6,331 nucleotides of DNA, from positions 1 to 6,331 of the forward strand of contig JAUHWE010000293.1 in the NCBI GenBank assembly GCA_030424825.1, read 5' to 3'. Of the stretch, positions 1 through 6,331 are shown piece after piece. A model generated the notes under the pieces. It had not been told where the DNA came from, made no database searches, and saw nothing but the letters and a program-made list of their open reading frames with translations. The translations under genes and the position numbers were made by a program. This stretch comes from Verrucomicrobiia bacterium (GTDB lineage: Bacteria > Verrucomicrobiota > Verrucomicrobiia > Opitutales > Opitutaceae). How positions within the stretch are numbered: position 1 is the stretch's first letter; every line of letters begins with the position of its first letter.

Positions 1-1553
1 GCAACAATTCCAGAAGCACTCAACGTGTTAACCGTCAGGATGTGACCATCCACGCTCCTCCCGGCCGGCCCCAGTTCTATGAGTGGAAGATTCCGCTGAG
101 CGAGTTTCGCCGCAATCCTTTTCGCGTAGGGTCAACGCTGGGAGATCAGCCCAATCCGTCAGAATACCTGCTATTCCAAAGTGTTGCTCAAAACCTGGGG
201 GAGGATCCGGTTTCCAATATTCAGATCGACTATTTGGAGGTGACAACGCCGTTCTATGAACAGTGGCCCCCCGAATCGCATACCCGCGTCTTCATTGACA
301 GCAGGAATCAGGAGAACGAGACGGTCTATGCGAAGGAAGTACTGGCCGCTTTTCTGCCTCGGGCTTGGCGGAGGCCGGTGACCGATGCCGAGATTGAGCG
401 GCACATGGTAATGTTCGAGGCGATAAGGCCACAATCGGATGATTTTCGGGAAGCGATGATTGAAGTCCTAGCCACGTCCCTAGCGTCACCAAAATTTTTA
501 TACCTTGTGCAGGAAGACCCAGAGACAAAAGGCGTCGAAGACCTGTCAGACTTCGAGTTAGCCACGCGTCTTTCTATGTTCCTGTGGTGTAGCGTGCCTG
601 ACGAAGAACTCTTAAAATTAGCATCGAAAGGGAAGTTGAAGAATCGAAGAGTTTTGCAGCGTCAGACCAGACGCATGTTGGCGGACCGGAAGAGCGAGCG
701 GTTTACGAAACACTTCGTGCAGCAATGGCTCGGCATGCAGCTCTTGGAGTTTCTCGACGTAGAAGAAGCGCTTTATCCTCAGTTCGACCCCGACTTGAGA
801 GAAGCGATGTTTCGGGAACCGGTCTCGTTTTTCCAAGAGGTGCTGCGAGAGAACCGAAGCGTCATGGATTTCCTTCATGCGGATTACACCATGGTCAATG
901 AGCGCTTGGCCCGGCACTACGGAATTCCCGATGTCTACGGAAGTGACTTTAGAAAGGTGGGGCTCGATGCGACAGTGCACCGGGGGGGAATCATGACCCA
1001 GGCTGGTCTGCTCGCCATGAACTCGGATGGCAAAGATTCGCATCCGCTCAAACGTGGAGTCTGGATGCTCGAACGCCTATTGAACGATCCGCCTCCACCG
1101 CCCCCGCCGGCGGTCCCTGAAATCGATCTTACGGACCCGGAGATCGCCAAAATGACTTTAAAAGAGCGGATCGAGAATCACCGCAATGATCCGGCGTGCT
1201 ATTCCTGCCACGCAAAAATCGATCCGTGGGGCATCGCCTTTGAAAACTTCGATGCCGTAGGAAGTTGGCGCGACCAAGTTAATGGGGTTCCGGTTGATGC
1301 GACCAGTAGTCTATTCAACAATCAGGAACTGGATGGAATCTATGGCTTGAAACATTTTCTACTTACGAACCGCCAAGACCAGTTCAGCAGCGCTATGGTG
1401 CTCAAACTCACCACCTACGCCTTAGGTCGCCCCTTGGCCTTTAGCGACCGGGCAAGTGTCGATGAAATCACCTCTAACCTCAGAAACAAAGGAGATCGAC
1501 TGGGCGACCTAATTGCGCTAATAGTTACCAGCGATCTTTTTCTCACAAAATAA
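1..1553 (+). CDS. DUF1592/DUF1588/DUF1585 cytochrome-like protein, C-terminal part (5' truncated by window edge)
   Basis: This is the C-terminal part of a large PVC-type cell-envelope protein. The frame is open to the left edge: 13 sense codons (3-41) precede the GTG at 42, so that GTG is almost surely an internal valine. Counting from codon 42, residues 1-70 look like the end of a beta-rich carbohydrate-binding-like module (IDYLEV at 62-67). DUF1595 follows (LPRAWRRPVTDAEI, 105-118), then DUF1592 (about 135-290, with LASPKFLYLVQEDP at 147-160). DUF1588 spans about 314-412 and shows its hallmarks: RGGIMTQAGLLAMNSDG, a run of seven prolines, and CYSCH (386-390), a CxxCH haem-c type motif, followed by KIDPWGIAFENFD. 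DUF1585 fills about 425-500. In the family a cytochrome c-like domain and DUF1587 normally come first; here they lie off-window. Tandem stops (TAA TAG) end the gene. The family reaction is not established; electron transfer with the neighbouring DUF1552 protein is an inference. Family assignment is very secure. Confidence 0.93.
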   Translation, partial: NNSRSTQRVNRQDVTIHAPPGRPQFYEWKIPLSEFRRNPFRVGSTLGDQPNPSEYLLFQSVAQNLGEDPVSNIQIDYLEVTTPFYEQWPPESHTRVFIDSRNQENETVYAKEVLAAFLPRAWRRPVTDAEIERHMVMFEAIRPQSDDFREAMIEVLATSLASPKFLYLVQEDPETKGVEDLSDFELATRLSMFLWCSVPDEELLKLASKGKLKNRRVLQRQTRRMLADRKSERFTKHFVQQWLGMQLLEFLDVEEALYPQFDPDLREAMFREPVSFFQEVLRENRSVMDFLHADYTMVNERLARHYGIPDVYGSDFRKVGLDATVHRGGIMTQAGLLAMNSDGKDSHPLKRGVWMLERLLNDPPPPPPPAVPEIDLTDPEIAKMTLKERIENHRNDPACYSCHAKIDPWGIAFENFDAVGSWRDQVNGVPVDATSSLFNNQELDGIYGLKHFLLTNRQDQFSSAMVLKLTTYALGRPLAFSDRASVDEITSNLRNKGDRLGDLIALIVTSDLFLTK

Positions 1554-1659
1554 TAGTTAATCGTTACCAGAGAAACACAATCCTCCGGACACCTGCCCAA
1601 TTTCCTTAATTGTCACGAATCCCTCGAACCACGTCCCTCGCCCCTGACCCCTTATTTTC

Positions 1660-3060
1660 ATGAAAACAAGTTTTGCCACCATCGACCGTCGTAGGTTTCT
1701 TCGTGGAGCCGCTGGGTTTGCCCTCGCTCTGCCCTGTTTTGAGACCTTTGCTGAACGCGCCCATACCGCGAAGCAACCAGCCAAGAAACGCTTTGCCAGT
1801 TTCTACATGCCGGACGGCGTGCCGATGCCGCGAAGGGAAGACCCCGCTTTCGAGGAATGGAGCTGGTTTCCCCACGGGAATGGCAAGGATTTTAAACTGA
1901 CCAAATGCCTCGAGACGCTGGAGCCCCTGCGCAATGATATGACAGTGCTCGGCGGGTTGTCGCATCCTGCGGTGAGGAGTGTTCACGGACACTCGAATGC
2001 CGACCAGTTTCTAACGGGAGCAGACACCGGAGGCAGTGGGGATTACAAAAACAGCATTTCTCTCGACCAAGTGTTTGCAGAACAGGTAGGTGAACAAACT
2101 CGCATCTCGTCACTTGTCATGTCGACAGATGGTGGCACGGGATCTCCGCGGGGTGCTCAGACCATGTCGTACAATCGGAACGGTCGACCCATCCCGGCAG
2201 AGCACAAGCCAAAGCGGATTTTCGACATGCTGTTTGCGAAAAGCGGCGAAGACGCGGCGAAGAAGCTGGCCATGAGTAACAGTGCCTTGGACCTCCTCAT
2301 GGACGATGCTCAATCTCTAAAGAAACGTCTGTCCGCAAGCGATCAGGAAACGCTGGATGACTACCTGCAGTCCGTTCGGGATACGGAGGTAAAAGTGGAA
2401 AAGGCGAAACGCTGGATCAACACGCCCTTTACGGTGCCAAATGTGGATCACCTGCAACTTGAGATTACTCCAGACGATCCGCGTGATTATCTGCGGACGA
2501 TGTATGAATTGGTCTACCTTGCGTTTAGAACGGACACCACTCGAGTGGCGACTTACCAGATTGGCCGTGAAAACGGCGTTGGCATTAGTGATCACCTTGC
2601 CCGAGCCGTTGGGTTCAAACTTTCCCATCAACTTTCCCACCATACGAAGGAGCCAGATGGCTGGAAAAACTTCGGTATTTACTGCCGCTTTCTCAGCGAG
2701 GAGTTTGGCCGCTTTGCGGAAAAGCTGAAAGCGACTCCGGAGCCAGTGGGAGAAGGAACCATGCTAGACAATACGCTTCTCTTCTTTGGCTCCGCATCAA
2801 GCGCCTTCCACCTTTCCCGCAACTATCCTCTGATGCTAGTCGGGGGTAGAAACATGGGATTCCAGCACGGACAGTATCTCGATTACGCCGGTGCTAATGC
2901 CTACCGCGGAGGCTGGGCTCCGGGAGACACGGAGCCATGGAAATTGGAGTCCGCCTACGAGGATTTGCCCCTGTCGAATCTCTACCTGACCATGCTGCAA
3001 CGTCTAGGCGTGGAGACTGGTAGCTTTGCCGGGAGCACGGGCACACTGTCCGAGGTTTAA
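1660..3060 (+). CDS. DUF1552 (HXXSHH) family protein with twin-arginine signal
   Basis: This 466-residue protein has the usual full length for DUF1552. The N-terminus carries a Tat signal: RRRFLRG at 10-16, then a short hydrophobic stretch ending near LPCFETFA (24-31), where cleavage is plausible. The protein should therefore be folded before export to the periplasm or cell surface. Family marks include FYMPDGVPMP (48-57), GHSNADQFLTG (110-120) and HQLSHH at 323-328, which matches the HXXSHH signature that names the Pfam family. A C-terminal segment LLFFGSASSAFHLSRNYPL (373-391) followed by a VGG turn resembles the 'GS...H...P...GG' block of DUF1501/DUF1552 proteins. The ATG at 1660 sits right before the Tat motif, so the start is well placed, although no Shine-Dalgarno sequence is visible. 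It follows the DUF1592 gene by 106 bases on the same strand, the usual PVC pairing. The substrate is unknown; a metal-dependent hydrolase or redox role is only inferred. Confidence 0.93.
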   Translation: MKTSFATIDRRRFLRGAAGFALALPCFETFAERAHTAKQPAKKRFASFYMPDGVPMPRREDPAFEEWSWFPHGNGKDFKLTKCLETLEPLRNDMTVLGGLSHPAVRSVHGHSNADQFLTGADTGGSGDYKNSISLDQVFAEQVGEQTRISSLVMSTDGGTGSPRGAQTMSYNRNGRPIPAEHKPKRIFDMLFAKSGEDAAKKLAMSNSALDLLMDDAQSLKKRLSASDQETLDDYLQSVRDTEVKVEKAKRWINTPFTVPNVDHLQLEITPDDPRDYLRTMYELVYLAFRTDTTRVATYQIGRENGVGISDHLARAVGFKLSHQLSHHTKEPDGWKNFGIYCRFLSEEFGRFAEKLKATPEPVGEGTMLDNTLLFFGSASSAFHLSRNYPLMLVGGRNMGFQHGQYLDYAGANAYRGGWAPGDTEPWKLESAYEDLPLSNLYLTMLQRLGVETGSFAGSTGTLSEV

Positions 3061-3130
3061 ATCGATAGTGCCAGGGCCTTGTCCCTAATTCCTGATTTGA
3101 TTCTGGGGGCAGTTCGCGGCGTTCTTCCCA

Positions 3131-5044
3131 TCAGTTGTGCCAAGGAAACTTCAAGCTGGGCTGGTTGGTGTAGCGATCGTGATAGATCGTGAGTTCGGTA
3201 CCGGAGCCCGGCTCTAGACGGACCGTGAAATGGTTGTCGTTCACGGTTAAGGTTGAATCGCTCGTTTTTACACTGCTGCATTGGTGCTCCCCGTAGCCAC
3301 CGGTTTGCACCACCACATCGCGGGCTTCGACCAGATCTAGGTTTACCAGTTTTACCTTGGTCCAGTCCTCGTGAACCCCCGTTACCAGAGAGGCGACGTC
3401 TTCGGGTAGTCCGGCTCGATACCGAGCGGGATCGAAATAGCGTACCCGGCAATGCAATACATACATCTTGGCGGCGATGTACCCCCCTTGGATGAGCCGG
3501 TTCAGTTCCAGCATCGGTTGCAGTGGATTGTATTGGGACGGCCAATCCGCTAGGCGGGTGTCGGGCGTGGTGGGATCGTTGCGCAGGTCCTCCATTTTAT
3601 CCCGAATGATAGTTAACTGCTTGCGCAGTGCCCGTTCGGGGTAACCGGGATCGTTGCCTTCCAGAAAAGCGATCCAGCCCTCGTCGGTGCGGATGCGTTT
3701 CAGGTCTTTGCGATCCATCGACCAGAGGTAGATTTCAATATTGCGTGGTTCCCAATAGGATTCTGGCACAAAGTGATACCATTTGGGTTCCTTGCCTTCC
3801 TCGAATTCGGGATCCCACATGTATCCTTCCTGAAGAGGTCGTTTCATCGGCCCTGTCTTGTCGTAGCCCACTCCGTATTGGCGAGGGATCAGTACCTGTC
3901 CATCGACGACCTTTTTCTGCGCATACTGGTTGTCCATTTGATTCCTCAAAGCATCGATGTACTTCTGGTCTCCAGTGAGGAGTAGGGCATTGGCGAAACC
4001 GGGCCACATGCCATGGTGCACATTATTGTGGTACTGCTGCTTGTTGTAGGCCGGCTCCCAGAACGAGAAATCCCAGCCGTAGGTGCCTCCATACCAGTTT
4101 CCAAAGAACTCGCCCCCGATGGTGCCGTCCAGTCCGATATTGCTGGGAATGTTGCCGCCGTTTGCTGCGGTGTGTTCCATCCAGGCATCGACGTATTCAA
4201 GAATCCACTCTTTGTATTTGGACTCGTGTTCGAGCATGTAGGCATTCAGGGCCAGGATGGTGGTGACCATATTGAGCGGATGATCGCCCGTGCTGTTACC
4301 AAAGCCGTCAAAATGGGATAGCATCATCTCATAGTTCTCCATGAAGTCTGCCATTTCCCCACCACTCGTATGGAGGAGGTCGAACATGCCTTCCACCGGG
4401 TCGCCCATCCAGTCCTCGCGGGTGGCCAATCCAATGAGGGGACCGTCGCTCCCATTGAATAGGCTGCGAATGATTTTTACCTTCGGATCGTAATTGGGCG
4501 CGTTCGGATCCTCGTTCATGTAGAATCCGGCGAAGCGACGGATGCGTTGTTGAAAGGTTGCATCGAGCGGATCGTAGAGCGGCTGGAAAAAGAAACCGCG
4601 CAGGCCTTCTCCTTGATGATACCAGTCGGTCTGACGACGGAAGTCTTTATGGTAGTCGGAATTGCGGGCGATCTCGGTGGTAACGGATGTGACTTCCTTG
4701 TATTGCCGCAGGTGGCCTTCCTGCGCCTTGACAAAGAGGTCGTAGATATTCTCCGAAGCGCCCATCGCGGGTAGAAGCGTCATATTGGCAAAGGTTTCAA
4801 TGGCGTCGTCGGGACCGTCGAGGCTGCAGTTGCGCGGGGTATGCAGCAGGTAGCCTCGCTCGTCCAGATAGACCCGACAGAATTCCTCGATCGATTTCGT
4901 GTTGGCCTCGAGCACTTCTCGTTGCAGGAGCGCCCAATTCGGTGCCGGCATCGGGGTCGATACGGTCAGCGTTTGGGCGTAGATCGAATTGCTGCCAGAA
5001 AGGAGCAGGCACAGACCTAAGAACAGGGGTAGATGTCGTATCAT
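3131..5044 (-). CDS. exported 637-residue protein of unknown function, probable helical-toroid enzyme with C-terminal beta domain
   Basis: A Sec signal peptide is visible: basic MIRH, a leucine-rich core and likely cleavage after IYA (21-23). Residues about 35-540 form a mostly helical body rich in Trp, Tyr, His, Asp and Glu. Candidate active-site clusters are DWYHQGEGLRGFFF (140-153), DHPLNMVTTILALNAYM (254-270), NWYGGTYGWDFSFWEP (316-331) and YHNNVHHGMWPGFANALL (338-355). Alternating helices with loops of this kind recall alpha/alpha-toroid enzymes such as polysaccharide lyases and glycosidases, but I recognise no diagnostic motif, so this is inference only. A smaller beta-type domain follows (about 555-637), with VNLDLVEARDVVVQTGGYGE (567-586) and a C-terminal NQPSLKFPW. 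The start is the only Met ahead of the signal peptide; no Shine-Dalgarno sequence is seen. The gene converges on the DUF1552 gene, 70 bases between stops. Coding status is secure; function is not. Confidence 0.88.
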   Translation of the reverse strand: MIRHLPLFLGLCLLLSGSNSIYAQTLTVSTPMPAPNWALLQREVLEANTKSIEEFCRVYLDERGYLLHTPRNCSLDGPDDAIETFANMTLLPAMGASENIYDLFVKAQEGHLRQYKEVTSVTTEIARNSDYHKDFRRQTDWYHQGEGLRGFFFQPLYDPLDATFQQRIRRFAGFYMNEDPNAPNYDPKVKIIRSLFNGSDGPLIGLATREDWMGDPVEGMFDLLHTSGGEMADFMENYEMMLSHFDGFGNSTGDHPLNMVTTILALNAYMLEHESKYKEWILEYVDAWMEHTAANGGNIPSNIGLDGTIGGEFFGNWYGGTYGWDFSFWEPAYNKQQYHNNVHHGMWPGFANALLLTGDQKYIDALRNQMDNQYAQKKVVDGQVLIPRQYGVGYDKTGPMKRPLQEGYMWDPEFEEGKEPKWYHFVPESYWEPRNIEIYLWSMDRKDLKRIRTDEGWIAFLEGNDPGYPERALRKQLTIIRDKMEDLRNDPTTPDTRLADWPSQYNPLQPMLELNRLIQGGYIAAKMYVLHCRVRYFDPARYRAGLPEDVASLVTGVHEDWTKVKLVNLDLVEARDVVVQTGGYGEHQCSSVKTSDSTLTVNDNHFTVRLEPGSGTELTIYHDRYTNQPSLKFPWHN

Positions 5045-5119
5045 GGTGTACAGATTGGGGTATACCGAGAATATTAACTTAAGCTTCGGAGTCGCTTAGC
5101 CCATTTCAATAGCGGCTTT

Positions 5120-5135
5120 GCTAAACCCGTTTAGC
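5120..5135. promoter_or_regulatory. perfect 7-bp inverted repeat with 2-base centre, possible operator
   Basis: GCTAAAC and GTTTAGC flank a central CC, giving a perfect 7+2+7 dyad. It lies 76 bases upstream of the ATG of the minus-strand 637-residue gene, a suitable place for a transcription factor site. The two-base centre leaves too small a loop for a stable RNA hairpin unless inner pairs open, and no T-run follows, so a protein-binding site is likelier than a terminator. The alternation of A-tract and T-tract halves recalls LacI-family operators, but those have a central CG, so no family is assigned. It could be chance. Confidence 0.3.
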
Positions 5136-5451
5136 GTTCGGGGAGCGTCCAGAAATTCTGGATAGGCATTGTTTACTTACCGCTACTCGTCGATGACTAT
5201 GAAGATTCTGAGGGACTTGAAGATGTAGAATTTAGCGCTACTGATCCAGCCACTCCTAGCTACGTTTGTGTAGGTACCCAAGCTGATGTGTTTGAGACAA
5301 CCAACAGAGGCATGTTGGAGAGGACCTATCCAAAGAGAAGAGGTTGAAGGTCGCCATTAAGGTGCCAACCGACTACTCGATCGATACGTTACAGCCCAGT
5401 CTAGTCGCCATCGGCTTTGTGAGTTGTTATCCTAATATGCATCCGTTGTAG
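5135..5451 (+). pseudogene. possible decayed gene: two overlapping protein-like frames, no start codon
   Basis: One plus-strand frame is open from 5135 to the TGA at 5345-5347 (70 codons) and has no ATG, GTG or TTG before an internal ATG at 5312. It reads plausibly as protein, for example LPLLVDDYEDSEGLEDVEF (from 5177) and SYVCVGTQADVFETTNRGM. Near the A-rich stretch at 5332-5343 a second frame, shifted by -1, continues as KVAIKVPTDYSIDTLQPSL and ends at TAG 5449-5451. A single frameshift would join them into about 105 residues. I do not recognise the product. Missing start, frame shift and small size fit a gene remnant, but open frames this short are also expected by chance, so confidence is low. 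Confidence 0.2.
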
Positions 5452-5476
5452 CTATCAGTTACATGGGGAGGTACAC

Positions 5477-6310
5477 TCATTCATTTGGCTCCGTCTCAAT
5501 CACTTTAATCTCGCCGAGATTCACTCGGGATTTGTCGGTCACGCGCTTTTTAACAAGGCCATCAATGTTTTTTCCAAAATAGTCCGCCGCAACCAGATTC
5601 ATGTCCTTAACCGCTTGGTCAAATGGCTGGCCGATAGAGCGGATGCTGTATCGCGTGGACCAGAGCAATTTCGTTTCTCCCTTCTTGAGCAAGGGAAAGT
5701 CGTAGGCCATTAGAATGACGAAGTAGCGTGATTCTGAAAGGTAATGCTCTAGCGTTTCTTTTTCATGCGAAGGTGTGCTTGGATTATAGGCTTCTTCCAT
5801 TCCCAGGAGACGAGACTTGCCGTAGCGAGATTGCTCGTTGGCGCTGTGGACGGCATCTGAAAGACCTAAGGTTGATTCGAATGAGGCCAGGGCCGAGGCG
5901 TCCATGTCTTCCGAATACCCCATATCTTCTAGGGAGGTATAACCCATCATGTCGAAAAAGGACTCCTCGTAATCCGTAGCGCCCCAATGTACTACGATCA
6001 GCAAATCCCCTTCACCCACTACCGGATTATTGTGGTAGCCTTGCTTCTGCAGGTGGACCGCCATGTCACCGATGATATCCCTAAAGGTGAATCTCTCTAG
6101 GCTACGGTCTTTAACACTGCCTCCATAATAACGCCCCTCAAAAAAATTGTAGGTTTGAATATCGTTTGGGCCCCTTTCGGCCCGTTGATTTACATATTCT
6201 TCGGAGGCAACGGTCTTGATAAGGATGCGATTGGCCGCCTGGGCGCTGCCTGCAAGAATTAGAATCGCGAAAGAAAGGATCCAGAGTGACTTTGAAGCGT
6301 ATTTGAGCAT
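5477..6310 (-). CDS. exported 277-residue protein of unknown function
   Basis: The first 25 residues are a clear Sec signal peptide: Lys at 3 and 7, a hydrophobic core WILSFAILILAG, and an AQA cleavage site before AN. No lipobox cysteine is present, so it is not a typical lipoprotein. The mature part begins with a beta-strand-like ILIKTVASEEYV, followed by YNFFEGRYYGGSVKDRS (54-70), a helix around 76-91, and GEGDLLIVVHWGATDYEES (99-117). It then has a Met/acid-rich stretch with two MGY units (about 118-137), and a C-terminal block containing ESRYFVILMAYDFPLL (193-208) and LLWSTRYSIRS (215-225). The order 'strand, amphipathic helix, GDLL-V-strand, late LLW-TR strand' vaguely resembles small envelope proteins of the DUF4136 type, but I cannot claim membership. 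It lies upstream of the 637-residue gene in the same direction, but 432 bases away, so co-transcription is doubtful. The start is chosen because the signal peptide begins there. Confidence 0.85.
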   Translation of the reverse strand: MLKYASKSLWILSFAILILAGSAQAANRILIKTVASEEYVNQRAERGPNDIQTYNFFEGRYYGGSVKDRSLERFTFRDIIGDMAVHLQKQGYHNNPVVGEGDLLIVVHWGATDYEESFFDMMGYTSLEDMGYSEDMDASALASFESTLGLSDAVHSANEQSRYGKSRLLGMEEAYNPSTPSHEKETLEHYLSESRYFVILMAYDFPLLKKGETKLLWSTRYSIRSIGQPFDQAVKDMNLVAADYFGKNIDGLVKKRVTDKSRVNLGEIKVIETEPNE

Positions 6311-6331
6311 GCGATAACAGACGGTTGGTGT

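Larger units (their letters stand above)
5045..5476. other. 432-base intergenic region without an intact gene
   Basis: This gap between two minus-strand genes should hold the promoter of the 637-residue protein gene. I see no tRNA, no insertion sequence ends and no complete gene with a start codon. What it does hold is a 16-base inverted repeat near the 5044 start and, on the plus strand, two overlapping open frames with protein-like composition, both listed separately. No convincing -35/-10 pair was found on either strand, which is not unusual for PVC bacteria, whose promoters are poorly predicted by the E. coli consensus. Confidence 0.7.

Noticed and set aside
42..44. GTG as start codon of a 503-residue protein
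   Set aside because: The frame is open to the window edge and the residues following it are inside a known multidomain layout, so it is an internal valine codon.
618..1043. 141-residue minus-strand open frame opposite the DUF1592 gene
   Set aside because: It lies wholly antisense to a securely identified coding region and shows no family features.
1717..1752. Lipoprotein signal at Cys 26 of the DUF1552 protein
   Set aside because: The residues before the cysteine (ALP) do not fit a lipobox, and the Tat motif plus the family's usual LPFLE-type sequence explain the region better.
3069..3106. Possible terminator between the convergent genes (AGGG...CCCT and TGCC...GGCA pairings)
   Set aside because: The best stem is only four base pairs with a six-base loop and no T-run on either strand; too weak to call.
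3413..3427. GCTCG-ATAC-CGAGC hairpin
   Set aside because: It lies within the coding region of the 637-residue protein and is short enough to arise by chance.
3057..3545. 162-residue minus-strand open frame overlapping the end of the 637-residue gene
   Set aside because: It is a shadow frame of the 637-residue gene, with an Arg/Gly/Pro-rich composition typical of out-of-frame reading and no recognisable domain.
5071..5109. Minus-strand promoter from TTGAAA (complement of 5104-5109) and TAATAT (complement of 5071-5076)
   Set aside because: The spacer is 27 bases, far from the 16-18 expected for a sigma-70 type promoter.
1..6331. CRISPR array, tRNA, insertion sequence or phage defence island
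   Set aside because: No regularly spaced repeats, no tRNA-like cloverleaf, no transposase frames and no terminal inverted repeats were seen.

Overview
The window looks like a piece of a chromosome from the Planctomycetota-Verrucomicrobiota (PVC) group, more likely Verrucomicrobiota. The evidence is a side-by-side pair of genes from two families known mainly from these bacteria, a cytochrome-like DUF1592/DUF1588 protein and a DUF1552 (HXXSHH) protein. Start codons also lack clear Shine-Dalgarno sequences, and all complete proteins are predicted to be exported. The taxonomic placement is inferred from gene content only.

Left half, plus strand: bases 1-1553 hold the C-terminal part of a DUF1595-DUF1592-DUF1588-DUF1585 protein whose beginning lies outside the window. 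After a 106-base gap comes a complete DUF1552 protein (1660-3060) with a twin-arginine signal. The two are most likely one operon. They probably form an envelope-located redox/hydrolase-like pair whose substrate is unknown; such pairs are repeated many times in PVC genomes.

Right half, minus strand: an exported 277-residue protein (6310-5477) and an exported 637-residue protein (5044-3131) are read leftwards, separated by 432 bases. The large protein converges tail to tail on the DUF1552 gene, with 70 bases between the stops. It has a mainly helical body, rich in aromatic and acidic residues and suggestive of an alpha/alpha-toroid enzyme, and a C-terminal beta-type domain. I cannot assign its reaction. 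The 277-residue protein is also unassigned.

The 5045-5476 gap has no convincing intact gene. It contains a 16-base inverted repeat upstream of the 637-residue gene and two overlapping protein-like open frames on the plus strand that could be a decayed gene, though chance is not excluded. I saw no tRNA, rRNA, insertion sequence, CRISPR array or phage feature. The most interesting content is a set of exported proteins of unknown function rather than a recognisable new system.
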